37,463 nucleotides of DNA from Arenibacter palladensis. GTDB lineage: Bacteria; Bacteroidota; Bacteroidia; Flavobacteriales; Flavobacteriaceae. The stretch lies in assembly GCF_900129275.1 (NCBI RefSeq), contig NZ_FQUX01000016.1, positions 1-37,463 of the forward strand, given 5' to 3'. The position numbers and the translations under genes were made by a program. Of the stretch, positions 16,666 to 26,309 are shown piece after piece. The stretch's first letter is position 1, and each line of letters starts with the position of its first letter. The notes beneath the pieces were generated by a model that worked only from the letters and a program-made list of their open reading frames with translations, was not told where the DNA came from and did not search any database.

Positions 16666-18966
16666 ATGAAAGAATACAGAGAGGATTTATTAGATCAGCA
16701 TGAGAATAATCTAGGTCAAGTTTTCAGGAAATACCTTAATTATTGGAAACTATTTGCCTTAGGCGTAATTATTTGTACTGTCGCTGTTTTTCTTAATCTC
16801 AGGTATTGGGCGCAGACCCAATATGAAATTCGCAGTACAATATTAATAAAGAATACTGGTACTGGGCAAGGTATAGGTGATATGGATAATTTTAGTAATC
16901 TTGGTTTAATAAAAACTTCACAAAGCCTAGAGGATGAAATAGGCATATTAACTTCCTCAGGGATAATGGAGGAGGTCATCTCCAAAAATTCCTTTAACAT
17001 AACTTATTATATTAAGGGTAATATTAGGGATGTGGAGATATATGGTGAGGATGTTCCGGTTAAAATTTTAATTGATGAAACTTCAGATAATTTGCCATAT
17101 GGACTGCCCATCAATTTAAGGCTTTTGGATTCAGAAACTTATATGTTGAGTACTACTTACAACGATGAAGAGCTAAGCTCCAGGCACTCTTTTGGTGATT
17201 TGGTAAACCTTCCGTACGGCACTTTTACTATAGTGCCAAAAATTGAATCATTAAATATTGACACCACTGAACCAATGTTTTTCGTTATAAAGAGTAATGA
17301 AGAATTTGTAAATAAGTTTCTAGGTAATCTTAATGTAGTGCCTGCGAATGAAACCGGAACTTTGTTGAGTTTAAGTTTTATTTCTGGCAATAAAAAGAAA
17401 GGAGAAGATTTACTTTCGAGATTAATTGAGACATACATAGCTAAAACAATAAAATATGAGAATGAATTGGCGGAAAACATTATAAGGATGATTGATGGCC
17501 GCTTAAAGGTTTTATCTGGCGAAATTGAAGAAGTGGAAGAAACAGTGGTTAATTTCAAAACTAAAAACGAAATAACAGATGTTGCAAGAAACGCTGATAA
17601 ATTCATAGAACAGGCAAATGACTATAAAAAAAGGGTTAATGATTATCAAACTCAGATAAATGTATTGGAGTCTATTGAACAAACTTTGACCTTGGGAGAT
17701 TTGGAATCCACTATAGGAGGTTCATTTTCAATTAGTGATCCGACCTTAACAAGTTTAATAAACAGGTATAATGAGGCTTTTTTGCAAAAACAAAGTTTGT
17801 CGCAATCAGCTGTTACTTCCAATCCACTTATTGTTAATCTAGAATCTAACATGACCAATATACGTGCCTCCATATTGCAAAATATAAAAAGCACCAAAAA
17901 TGGACTGATTATAGCCAGAGGAAACCTACTAGCTAATGCTAGTAGATATGACGCACAAATCGCCAAGGTACCGGGAATGGAACGAAAATTATTGGATATT
18001 AGCCGTGATCATAGCACTAAAGAGGGTTTATATCTATATTTATTGCAAAAGCGGGAAGAGGAAATTCTTTCACTTGCCGCTCCAGTATCATCTACAAGAA
18101 TGGTGAGCTTACCGAAGGCTGGCATGTACCCTATTAGTCCGAATAAAAAATTATTTTACTTTTCCGGCCTACTGCTAGGTCTATTTATTCCATTTTCAAT
18201 AATTTATGTAAAAGAAGCTTTAAATAATAAAATTAGTTCAACTGAGGACTTATCAAAGTTGATATCAGTTCCGTTTCTTGGAGAAATTTCCAGGAGCAAT
18301 GAAAATAGTGCTATTCTTTCACATGATGGTCGGCAATCGTCGACCGTTGAACTATTTAGGCTGCTAAGATTTAATCTGGATTACCTAAAAAAAGCGGAAA
18401 AGAACCAAACTTTATTAGTAACGTCTACCGTAAAGGGTGAAGGCAAGACCTTTGTTGCCTCCAATCTTGCCGTGACACTGGCAACTAATGGAGAAAAAGT
18501 AGTGGTATTGTCCTTCGACTTAAGGGCATCTCAATTAATGAAAAATTTTGACCTACCCGATGGTCCGGGTTTAACGGATTTTATTATTAAGAATGGGATG
18601 GATATTGGCCATATACTTCAGAAACACCCTGGCATTGAGAATTTACACCTAATAGGAGCCGGTGCAAAAGTAAATCAGGTAGGAAGATTAATGTTGAGTA
18701 AGCGAATTGAATTATTAATGGAAACCTTGAAATTACAGTTTGACCGAATCATTATTGATACTGCACCTATTGGCCTTATATCAGATGCTTTTGCCTTAAA
18801 TTCATACATTGATGGTACAATCTATGTGGTTCGTAAAGATGTATCCAAAAAGGAGTACTTAAAAACCATTGACGCTGTTCAAAGGAATGGGAAATTGAAA
18901 AATACCATGATTTTATTAAACGACACCAAGGAATTGGAACCATATGGCTACGTCCATGTTAAATAG
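16666..18966 (+). CDS. wzc: Wzz/Wzc-type chain-length regulator and tyrosine autokinase
   Basis: This 766-residue inner-membrane polysaccharide co-polymerase is fused to a BY-kinase. One N-terminal TM (about 28-47) and a second TM near 500-520 flank a long periplasmic Wzz/GNVR region with coiled-coil stretches (about 265-450). The cytoplasmic part has Walker A KGEGKT (about 588-594), an atypical Walker A' (LSFDLRAS, near 613) whose first Asp position is Ser, and Walker B IIIDTAPIG (near 695). The C-terminus is EPYGYVHVK, with only two tyrosines instead of the usual longer Tyr cluster. It controls chain length and Wzy-dependent export. No Wza partner is adjacent. Confidence 0.93.
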   Translation: MKEYREDLLDQHENNLGQVFRKYLNYWKLFALGVIICTVAVFLNLRYWAQTQYEIRSTILIKNTGTGQGIGDMDNFSNLGLIKTSQSLEDEIGILTSSGIMEEVISKNSFNITYYIKGNIRDVEIYGEDVPVKILIDETSDNLPYGLPINLRLLDSETYMLSTTYNDEELSSRHSFGDLVNLPYGTFTIVPKIESLNIDTTEPMFFVIKSNEEFVNKFLGNLNVVPANETGTLLSLSFISGNKKKGEDLLSRLIETYIAKTIKYENELAENIIRMIDGRLKVLSGEIEEVEETVVNFKTKNEITDVARNADKFIEQANDYKKRVNDYQTQINVLESIEQTLTLGDLESTIGGSFSISDPTLTSLINRYNEAFLQKQSLSQSAVTSNPLIVNLESNMTNIRASILQNIKSTKNGLIIARGNLLANASRYDAQIAKVPGMERKLLDISRDHSTKEGLYLYLLQKREEEILSLAAPVSSTRMVSLPKAGMYPISPNKKLFYFSGLLLGLFIPFSIIYVKEALNNKISSTEDLSKLISVPFLGEISRSNENSAILSHDGRQSSTVELFRLLRFNLDYLKKAEKNQTLLVTSTVKGEGKTFVASNLAVTLATNGEKVVVLSFDLRASQLMKNFDLPDGPGLTDFIIKNGMDIGHILQKHPGIENLHLIGAGAKVNQVGRLMLSKRIELLMETLKLQFDRIIIDTAPIGLISDAFALNSYIDGTIYVVRKDVSKKEYLKTIDAVQRNGKLKNTMILLNDTKELEPYGYVHVK

Positions 18967-19180
18967 GCCAATATGGGGTCGATAGGAATTCAATCCTGCG
19001 GTATGCATATATATTTAATTTTAGACAAGGCTTTTTGGATAGCAGTTAGTGCTTTCCCTGCTTTAACAAAATATCTTTTCCAAAAAAAGGAGTTCATGGT
19101 GTTAACAAGGTTTTCCATAAAATCGCTGCGGACATTCTGGACATGTTTAGGTATAACGTGCTATGAAGAATAATAACTAA

Positions 19181-20554
19181 ATGACATTAAAGAAGAGATT
19201 GTTACATAATGGATTGGCATCTGTTTTTCAGAAAGGAGTACGAGTACTAGATCAATTGTTTTTGGTTCCGTTCTTTATCACTTCATGGGGGGCTGCCTAT
19301 TATGGAGAGTGGTTGACCCTCACTATAATACCTAGCGTAATTGCTTTTTCTGATTTGGGCTTCGGAACAGCTGCGGCCAATAGTTTTGTTTTGAGTTATG
19401 CTGCCGACGATAGGCGAAAAGCTGCTAATATTAGTAAATCGGGCACTTATATTATTACTATCATGATATTGTGCGCTATGCTTATTAGTGTTATGGGGAT
19501 TTTTGTACTGGATTATTTTGAGGTTTTTGAAAAGTCGTTGATAGATAGTCAAGACGCTAAAATAGCTGTATCTATCCTCATATTTGTTCGCTTATTGAGT
19601 TTTTATGATCAATTAGTGGAGTCATATTTTAGATCTGCTCAAAAAGCTGCCCTGAACATTAATATTCTGACCTTAAAGGCATCACTAAATTTAGTGGCAG
19701 GCCTATGTGTGTTATTATTGGGTTATGGGGTGGTGGAATTCGCGCTCTCACAACTTGTGGTAACACTTGTGTTCAATGCCTTTTATTGGACAAAAGGAAG
19801 ACAGGTAGTGGGTTTGTTCAAGGAATATAAGGGAAAAAAGGATAAGGTTATACTGAAGTCCATTGCTACAAAAGGACTAAGCTATCTCATGTCACCGGTA
19901 TGGCAAGCTATCTATTTTCAGGGGACTACCTTTGTGGTGCGGATTGTTTTAGGGCCTGAAGCGGTAGCGGTTTTTAACACTGTAAGAACATTGAGCAGGT
20001 CGTTAAACCAGTTACTGTTTATGGTTAAGACGGCAGTGTTTCCTGAACTGCAATATGAGATTGGCCAACACAATTGGAAAACGGCCCAAAAGGTGTTCAG
20101 GATTTCATTGTTGGGTGTTCTGTCCCTATCGTTGTTTGGTTTTATTTTATTGGTTTTATTTGGCCTTTGGTTCTATTCCATTTGGACCCAAAATGAATTG
20201 GAGGTGCCAACGGCCATGTGGTATATATTTATTGGGGGTATGGTCTTCAATGCTTTGTGGTGGACGGCGGAAATGGTGTTTGGGGTTGTTAACAAACCCT
20301 ATAAAATGGCTATCTATGGAGTAGTAGCTGCCTTGCTTTCCGTATTTCTTTCGTATGTCTTGTCCAATCAATTTGGTTTGTTGGGTGCAGCCATCGGCAA
20401 TGTGTCTTTGGACATAATTTTGGTTTTATTAGTGGTCCCGAATGCGTGTCATTTAATGCGAATGTCCGTAAAGGAATTGTTCTTATATGGCGTTGCCGAT
20501 TTTCATACATTTTTTTCCCAACTGAGTTATAAACTTCAAGCTTTGAAAAATTAA
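19181..20554 (+). CDS. Oligosaccharide flippase (Wzx-like, MOP superfamily)
   Basis: The 457-residue hydrophobic protein has about 12-14 membrane segments and the opening expected of the polysaccharide_synt family (LKKRLLHNGLASVFQKGVRVLDQLFLVPFFI, read in parts). It also has IIPSVIAFSDLGFGTAAAN and an AVAVFNTVRTLSR motif in the middle. It would flip undecaprenyl-linked repeat units across the inner membrane for polymerisation. It ends 1 bp before the CgeB-like glycosyltransferase start, indicating tight co-transcription. The class is clear from topology and context; substrate specificity is unknown. Confidence 0.9.
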   Translation: MTLKKRLLHNGLASVFQKGVRVLDQLFLVPFFITSWGAAYYGEWLTLTIIPSVIAFSDLGFGTAAANSFVLSYAADDRRKAANISKSGTYIITIMILCAMLISVMGIFVLDYFEVFEKSLIDSQDAKIAVSILIFVRLLSFYDQLVESYFRSAQKAALNINILTLKASLNLVAGLCVLLLGYGVVEFALSQLVVTLVFNAFYWTKGRQVVGLFKEYKGKKDKVILKSIATKGLSYLMSPVWQAIYFQGTTFVVRIVLGPEAVAVFNTVRTLSRSLNQLLFMVKTAVFPELQYEIGQHNWKTAQKVFRISLLGVLSLSLFGFILLVLFGLWFYSIWTQNELEVPTAMWYIFIGGMVFNALWWTAEMVFGVVNKPYKMAIYGVVAALLSVFLSYVLSNQFGLLGAAIGNVSLDIILVLLVVPNACHLMRMSVKELFLYGVADFHTFFSQLSYKLQALKN

Positions 20555-20555
20555 A

Positions 20556-21593
20556 ATGAAAATACTATCAGTTGGATGGTTCGGTCAAGTAAGCAGTACT
20601 TCATGGCACAGGCATTTGGCCTTGAAAAAAAGTGCCGATTTTGTGGATAAGGTGGAGGCCGCCCCTAAGGCTATGTCAATAAGAAATCGGTTGGCTTACC
20701 ATTTATTTCAGCTAGGAATTCCAATAAGGTTGCAGGACCAAACCAAAGCCAACCAAAAAATTAAGGAGCATATATCCAAAAACAACTGGGACTTGGTCTG
20801 GATAGATAAAGGGGTAACCATTAATAAATCAACTTTAAAATATATCAAACAAAAATCGCCGAGTACCACTATTGTTAGTTACTCTCCTGACAATATGGCC
20901 CTGAGACACAATCAAAGTCAGAATTATTTGGAGAGCGTTCCGTATTACGATTATGTTTTTACCAACAAGTCTTATATCATAAACGCTATGAAGGAATTGG
21001 GGGCAAAGAACATACAGTTTATCCACAATATGTACGAGGATAGTTTTCATTATCCCAGGAAATTGTCATCTGCAGATATTGAACGGTTAGGGGGGGATGT
21101 AGGTTTTGTAGGGGCTTGGGAGAAGGAACGTAGCGACAGTATTCTGTTCTTGGCAAAAAATGGAATTAAGGTTAAAGTTTTTGGAAACGGAAAGTGGAAA
21201 GAGTTCAATGACCTATACCCTAATCTTACCATTTTGCCTGCTGTTTTCTCAGAGGATTATTCAAAGGCATTGGGAGCCTTTAAAATTTCCTTATGTTTCT
21301 TGAGAAAGATGAATTTTGATCAACAGACTACCCGAACTATGGAAATTCCCGCCTGCGGAGGATTTATGTTGGCAGAGCGCACACAGGAACATTTGGATTT
21401 GTTTGAAGAAGGTAAGGAAGCGGCCTATTTTTCATCAAATGAAGAGCTCTTGGAGCAGTGCAGATATTATTTGAACAATGAGCAAGAACGTACACAAATT
21501 GCGACAGCTGGTTTAAAAAGGTGTGAAAGTTCGGGTTATTCCAATGAGAAAACCATAAAAAAAATGTTGGATATAGTATTAAAGAATGGGTAA
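20556..21593 (+). CDS. CgeB-like glycosyltransferase (GT4-fold, Glyco_trans_1_2)
   Basis: This 345-residue soluble protein has an N-terminal domain with a Rossmann-like start (MKILSVGWFGQVSSTSWHR) and DLVWIDKG. The C-terminal nucleotide-sugar domain is typical of CgeB/DUF3880-type transferases: GDVGFVGAWEKERSDSILFL, KVKVFGNGKW, then TTRTMEIPACGGFMLAERT followed by DLFEEGKEAAYFSSNEELL. It probably adds a sugar to the lipid-linked repeat unit on the cytoplasmic face. Its stop overlaps the start of the next gene by 8 bp, so translation is likely coupled. The sugar donor is not predictable. Confidence 0.87.
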   Translation: MKILSVGWFGQVSSTSWHRHLALKKSADFVDKVEAAPKAMSIRNRLAYHLFQLGIPIRLQDQTKANQKIKEHISKNNWDLVWIDKGVTINKSTLKYIKQKSPSTTIVSYSPDNMALRHNQSQNYLESVPYYDYVFTNKSYIINAMKELGAKNIQFIHNMYEDSFHYPRKLSSADIERLGGDVGFVGAWEKERSDSILFLAKNGIKVKVFGNGKWKEFNDLYPNLTILPAVFSEDYSKALGAFKISLCFLRKMNFDQQTTRTMEIPACGGFMLAERTQEHLDLFEEGKEAAYFSSNEELLEQCRYYLNNEQERTQIATAGLKRCESSGYSNEKTIKKMLDIVLKNG

Positions 21594-23166
21594 AGAGCCA
21601 ATACATATAATTCGACAAACCAAAAAAGGATTGGCAATTATGCTAGTGTTGGCGGTTGTTTGTGAATTGTTATTTTTTCCAACAATGCCAAACTTCTTTG
21701 GTTGCGCAATGGCCATTATTAGTTATTGTGTGTTTTCTTTTTTCTTTCAGGATAAATACATTCGTTTATTTCCGTTCTCTTTCTGTATGTATTTGTCGAT
21801 TTTTATGTATAGGTATTTGCCATTGATAGCAACCATTTTGGAAGGGAAGCCCATTACTTTTGGATTTGAACGCCCCTACCAAACCTTTATTTATGAGATA
21901 GTCTTGTTTTTGGTATCATCCTTGGCTTTTTATTTTGCTTGCGCAACTCCTAGGCGAACGGATAGAAATAATATTATTCAAAAAAGCCTCTACCAACTGC
22001 GGTTTTATGAAATTACCCCTGCTATTGTATGGGGCATTGGTCTCATTGGATTTTTGATCAGGCTCTATAATTTTAGCGCGGGTGACGTGGAATATGGGGA
22101 TGTAGGCGGGAAGTTTTTATCGGGTCTGGATTATTTAATGTACGCCCCTCTGTGCTTATTCTTTCCAACTTTGTTAAACTTAAATTATGCCAATAAAAAA
22201 AGTGTTTGGATATATGCAATCTGTATTTTTATGATAAATATTGCCTCTAATAGTAGGCAAAGTATTATTACACCTATTGCTATTCTGGCAATCTTGTTTT
22301 TGTTGTATTTGGTCATTAACAATTTAAAGATAACGGACTACATATCCGGTCCCAAAATTGTGTTATTAGGCCTGTTTCTTGTATTTGTTTTAAACCTTCT
22401 TTCCAATGTTTCCGTTGCTATGCTGCACACACGGAAAATTAGATCGGATGTGAATAAACTTGAGTTGTTTCAAAGAACAATGGAAACCATGCAAGATGAG
22501 GCGCTGATGGGGCGGTTAAAAGCTGACAAGGACAAGGCAGAGGGAAATCAATTTATTTCTTACCACCAAGGATGGACGGAACAATATGTAGATAACTTTA
22601 TGTTGGCTAGATATGCCAATATGAGGATTACAGATCAAACCCTGTATTACGCTGAGAAAAAAGGATACGCCAATAGGCAAATGCAGGAAGTCTTTAAACA
22701 AAATGTGTTGGCATTGTTCCCAACGCCTTTACTAAGTGTATTGGGGATTTATGTGGACAAAAGTAAGCTGGAGTTCTCTAGAGGGGATTTGTTATATGGA
22801 TCCGGCTTTGGGGGTTACCGGGTAACCAGTCACCTAGCAGATGGCTTGGCCACCTTTGGGCTTTGGTATTTCCCCATTCAATTTGTGGCTTTATTTATTG
22901 TTTTTAAACTGCTGAATTGTTTTGTTTTCAGTTCGGTCAAGGGTTATCTATATGCGCCATTTGCTTTAATGAATGTTTTTTCGTTTTTAGGTATGTTCCG
23001 GAACGCCCAAGGGATTTTTAACGACTTTGCATATATTTTACGAGGCTTTATACAGGGAGTAATTACTTATTTAATAATTTTTTACCTCGTCAGATCCACA
23101 TTGAAGCTCATCAATGTAAAGTATGTGAAAAACTTGGATATAAGCTGCAAGGTTAAATATTTCTAG
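21586..23166 (+). CDS. Candidate O-antigen/capsule polymerase (Wzy-like)
   Basis: The 526-residue polytopic membrane protein has about 11-12 hydrophobic segments. A large hydrophilic loop (about residues 290-405, including TMQDEALMGRLKADKDKAEGN) is a usual feature of Wzy periplasmic loops. Sequence similarity among polymerases is low, so the call rests on topology, size and position between flippase and glycosyltransferases, plus the absence of any other polymerase candidate. It would join repeat units at the periplasmic face. The start overlaps the previous gene by 8 bp. Confidence 0.78.
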   Translation: MGKEPIHIIRQTKKGLAIMLVLAVVCELLFFPTMPNFFGCAMAIISYCVFSFFFQDKYIRLFPFSFCMYLSIFMYRYLPLIATILEGKPITFGFERPYQTFIYEIVLFLVSSLAFYFACATPRRTDRNNIIQKSLYQLRFYEITPAIVWGIGLIGFLIRLYNFSAGDVEYGDVGGKFLSGLDYLMYAPLCLFFPTLLNLNYANKKSVWIYAICIFMINIASNSRQSIITPIAILAILFLLYLVINNLKITDYISGPKIVLLGLFLVFVLNLLSNVSVAMLHTRKIRSDVNKLELFQRTMETMQDEALMGRLKADKDKAEGNQFISYHQGWTEQYVDNFMLARYANMRITDQTLYYAEKKGYANRQMQEVFKQNVLALFPTPLLSVLGIYVDKSKLEFSRGDLLYGSGFGGYRVTSHLADGLATFGLWYFPIQFVALFIVFKLLNCFVFSSVKGYLYAPFALMNVFSFLGMFRNAQGIFNDFAYILRGFIQGVITYLIIFYLVRSTLKLINVKYVKNLDISCKVKYF

Positions 23167-23226
23167 TCTGATTTTGACACTTATAGAATTTTGCTTAAAA
23201 GATTGTACTAATTAATTGGTTTCATT

Positions 23227-24396
23227 GTGAAAATTATTTTATTGATCCATCATGAAAATTCGCTAGGATACAGTATGTTGCGATATGCAAATTTTTTAAA
23301 CCAAGGAATGCTCAAAAGAGGGCATGATGTTGAAATTTGGGGTCCAAAGCTTTATTTGTCCAATCATAATCTTCCTGATGGTCTCAAAAAGTGGTTGCGT
23401 TATATAGATCAATTTGTCATTTTTCCTTTATGGTTCAAAATTAAAAGCAAAGACCTTCCATCGTCAACCCTCTATGTATTAATTGATCAGGCCTTGGGTA
23501 TTTGGATGCCTTTGTTGAAGAATAAAAGGCATGTTGTACATTGTCATGATTTTATAGCTCTAAAATCTGCTCTAGACAGAATAAATGAAAACCCTACAAG
23601 TTGGACTGGTAAGATTTATCAAAAATTAATTCTAAAAGGCTTCTCTAAGTCTAATTGTTTTATATCCATTTCCAAGAATACACAGGAAGAATTAATACAA
23701 TTTCTTAATAAAAAGCCTGCTTTGCATGCTCAAGTTTATAATGCCATAGATCCCTTGTTTATTCCAGGGTCATCGGATGTAGCCCGGAATGCTATTGGTA
23801 AGTATTTAGAACTTGATGTGAAGAACGGTTATATACTTCATGTTGGGGGGAATACTTTCTATAAGAACAGGGTAGGAGTTGTTGAACTCTATAACTCTTG
23901 GAGGAACATGACGAAAAGTAAGTTGCCTCTTTTGATGGTGGGATCAGCACCAGATGCCAATTTAATTGAACACTTTGAGGCATCACCCTTTCAAAAAGAT
24001 ATATATTTCTTAGTAAAAGTAGATGATATGCTGCTTTTAAAAGCCTATCAGGGAGCCAGTGTATTCGTTTTTCCATCCTTGACCGAAGGATTTGGTTTCC
24101 CAATAGCGGAGGCCATGGCAGTAGGCTGTCCTGTTATGACTACCGATGAGGCCCCAATGAATGAGGTTGGGGGAACTGCGGCAGTTTATATAAGGAGCTG
24201 CCAAAATAAAGAGGGAGTTGGCGCATGGGCCAAAGAATCTGCAAAGGTATTGGAAAAGGTATTGCAACTCACAGAGGAGGAAAGAGCCAATATGGTATTA
24301 AAGGGATTGGCTAATGCACAGCGGTTTGGAGAGGATAGAATTTCTGATGAAGTAGAACGAATTTATAAGAAAATTGTGGCCAATGAAGTCCATTAA
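23227..24396 (+). CDS. Glycosyltransferase family 4 enzyme
   Basis: The 389-residue protein starts at a GTG (MKIILLIHHEN when initiated). It has a GT-B fold with an N-terminal acceptor domain (RYANFLNQGMLKRGHDVEIWG), a central ILHVGGNTFYKNR donor-domain start, and the retaining GT4 motif EGFGFPIAEAMAVGCPV with the acid/base-type Glu near residue 287. It is cytoplasmic or membrane-associated and adds one sugar of the repeat unit from an NDP-sugar. It ends just before or overlaps the VanZ-like gene, depending on the start chosen there. The specific linkage cannot be read from sequence. Confidence 0.92.
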   Translation: MKIILLIHHENSLGYSMLRYANFLNQGMLKRGHDVEIWGPKLYLSNHNLPDGLKKWLRYIDQFVIFPLWFKIKSKDLPSSTLYVLIDQALGIWMPLLKNKRHVVHCHDFIALKSALDRINENPTSWTGKIYQKLILKGFSKSNCFISISKNTQEELIQFLNKKPALHAQVYNAIDPLFIPGSSDVARNAIGKYLELDVKNGYILHVGGNTFYKNRVGVVELYNSWRNMTKSKLPLLMVGSAPDANLIEHFEASPFQKDIYFLVKVDDMLLLKAYQGASVFVFPSLTEGFGFPIAEAMAVGCPVMTTDEAPMNEVGGTAAVYIRSCQNKEGVGAWAKESAKVLEKVLQLTEEERANMVLKGLANAQRFGEDRISDEVERIYKKIVANEVH

Positions 24397-24412
24397 TCAG
24401 GAATATATAGGA

Positions 24413-24850
24413 ATGATTAAAGAATTATTTATAAATAAAGTAAAGCTATTGGGGCTCTTGTTATTTGTTCTTGGGGTTTTCATAATATTTTATTTAAGCT
24501 GGAAATCCAATCCGAACGTAGGGGAGCTCTCTTTCGTGCCAGATTGGCTTGCGGATTGGACAGATAAAGAGCGAAATAGTCGAAGGAGAACTGCGGTACC
24601 GTTTATAGGTCTGGGTATTTTGCTAGGAGCTTATCTTAGTTACAAAAAAAGAATCAGTTTGGGATCTTGGTTTTTTGTTTGGATAGTTCTTGGGATTATC
24701 GTTTCTGTAGCTGAAATGGGTCAGTATTTTTTACCTTCAAGAAGCCCGGATATGAAAGATGTAATTTGGGGTGTGGTCGGATCAAGTGTGGGTCTAGGTA
24801 CCACATTCTTGATAAGTTTATTTATAAGAACGATAAAAAATAGATTTTGA
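24413..24850 (+). CDS. VanZ-like membrane protein
   Basis: From the ATG at 24413 the protein has 145 residues; ATG 24383 or TTG 24374 would extend it and overlap the upstream glycosyltransferase. About four hydrophobic helices are visible, and the C-terminal half carries the VanZ-type signature EMGQYFLPSRSPDMKDVIWGVVGSSVG. VanZ-like proteins are frequent in polysaccharide clusters, but their molecular role is not established. Its TGA shares bases with the TTG start of the next gene. The family call is moderately sure. Confidence 0.75.
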   Translation: MIKELFINKVKLLGLLLFVLGVFIIFYLSWKSNPNVGELSFVPDWLADWTDKERNSRRRTAVPFIGLGILLGAYLSYKKRISLGSWFFVWIVLGIIVSVAEMGQYFLPSRSPDMKDVIWGVVGSSVGLGTTFLISLFIRTIKNRF

Positions 24851-26103
24851 AAGAAACAAAAGCTAAGCGCATTTTATTTATTGGATATAATTTTTCTCCA
24901 GAATTAACCGGAATCGGTAAATATTCTGGTGAAATGATGCATTGGTTAGCGGAGAAAGGGCATCATTGTACAGTTGTTACGGCATATCCGTATTATCCCT
25001 ATTGGAAAGTGCAGAAACCATATAGAAAGAATCGATTTTGGTATAAAAAGGAGGTGACAAGATTTGATTCGGGGGGGCAACTCCAGGTATTGAGATGTCC
25101 AATGTATGTACCTAAAGAACCTACTGGTATAAGACGGATGATTTTGGATACTTCTTTCTCAGGCACGGCGTTTGTTGCCATCTTGGCCCAATTATTTCAA
25201 AAAAAATATGATTGGGTGATTTCTGTAGCGCCATCTTTTCAATTTGGTTTGTTGGGGGTTTTGTACAAAAAACTAAGAGGGGCTAAACACTTACATCACA
25301 TTCAGGATTTACAGATAGAGGCAGCCCAGGATTTGGGCCTCATAAAGTCTAAAAAATTATTACAGATGCTATATGGTACTGAGCGATTCATTTTTAAACA
25401 TACAGACATCGTAAGCAGTATTTCGGACGGGATGATGGATCGGATAGGGCGTAAAGCGAATAAACCTATTTTGTTTTTTCCAAATTGGACAGATACTACC
25501 AGTTTTTTTCCTATCCCGGATAGCATATCATTGAAGGGGAAGTTTGGTTTTAAGTCTACGGACTGGGTAGTGCTATATTCTGGGGCCATTGGTGAAAAAC
25601 AGGGTTTGGAAGCTATATTACATGCTGCAAAAGCATTGGAGTCCTATCCTCAAATACAATTTGTAATATGTGGAACGGGACCTTATAAAATGAACCTTAG
25701 GGAGATGACTTTGGGAATGCATTTAGAGAATGTGCAGTTCTTTCCACTACAGCCCAAAAAGGACTTTAATGCTTTTCTAAACATGGCAGACTTGCATTTG
25801 GTGATCCAAAAAGAAAAGGCAAGTGATCTAGTTATGCCATCTAAGCTTACCACAATCATGGCCGTTGGCGGCTTAGCCCTTATAACGGCCAATCCTGAAT
25901 CCACACTACACAAAGTAGTTAGTAAATACGAAATGGGTTTATTGGTAGCCGCCGAAAATCAACAGGTTTTAATTGTGGCTATTTTAGAGGCGTATCTCAA
26001 TAAGGACAACAAGAGTGTTAAAAAAGCGGCCAGGGTATATGCTGAACAATATTTGGCCATCAACAAAATTATGGAGGCGTTTAACTGTGAATTGCATCGA
26101 TAG
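24847..26103 (+). CDS. wcaI: WcaI-family glycosyltransferase (GT4)
   Basis: This 418-residue protein matches the WcaI group: RILFIGYNFSPELTGIGKYSGEM, YPYYPYWKVQKPYRK, HHIQDLQIEAAQDLGLIKSKKLL, FFPNWTDTTSFFPI, VVLYSGAIGEKQGLEAI and DLVMPSKLTTIMAVGG. WcaI enzymes act in colanic acid-like fucosylated polymers, consistent with gmd/fcl here. The start is a TTG overlapping the VanZ-like stop by 4 bp (TTGA). No ATG exists before residue 29, inside the conserved region, so the TTG is well supported and suggests translational coupling. A 206-bp gap follows. Confidence 0.92.
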   Translation: MKETKAKRILFIGYNFSPELTGIGKYSGEMMHWLAEKGHHCTVVTAYPYYPYWKVQKPYRKNRFWYKKEVTRFDSGGQLQVLRCPMYVPKEPTGIRRMILDTSFSGTAFVAILAQLFQKKYDWVISVAPSFQFGLLGVLYKKLRGAKHLHHIQDLQIEAAQDLGLIKSKKLLQMLYGTERFIFKHTDIVSSISDGMMDRIGRKANKPILFFPNWTDTTSFFPIPDSISLKGKFGFKSTDWVVLYSGAIGEKQGLEAILHAAKALESYPQIQFVICGTGPYKMNLREMTLGMHLENVQFFPLQPKKDFNAFLNMADLHLVIQKEKASDLVMPSKLTTIMAVGGLALITANPESTLHKVVSKYEMGLLVAAENQQVLIVAILEAYLNKDNKSVKKAARVYAEQYLAINKIMEAFNCELHR

Positions 26104-26276
26104 ATTTGGTAATCACTGAGCATTTTGGCTATTAACATCACAATATTTAACTGATATTAAACTGCGGATTTTTATTATTCTAATTTATAGAAGTGTTCAG
26201 GTTTCTTATAAAAATAATCCCAATACTGAATCGCAAACTTTTGTGATAATCTTTTCAAGTTATAACTAATTAATCC

Positions 26277-26293
26277 CCCACTTTTGGGTTTTT
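26277..26293 (+). terminator. Weak hairpin with T run before the CapK-like gene
   Basis: CCCA (26277-26280) and TGGG (26285-26288) form a 4-bp stem with a 4-nt loop, followed by five T residues. It ends 16 bp before the next ATG. The stem is short, so it may be a weak attenuator or chance. It lies in the 206-bp gap that breaks the otherwise tight gene chain. Confidence 0.25.
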
Positions 26294-26309
26294 ATAAGAC
26301 TAATTACAT

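Noticed and set aside
18973..19173. 66-codon plus-strand frame filling the gap between wzc and the flippase gene
   Set aside because: It fits the gap neatly (6 bp after wzc, 7 bp before the flippase), but the sequence has no recognisable domain, and uneven composition with scattered Cys/Trp looks like decayed or non-coding sequence. It could be a relic; not enough to call a gene.
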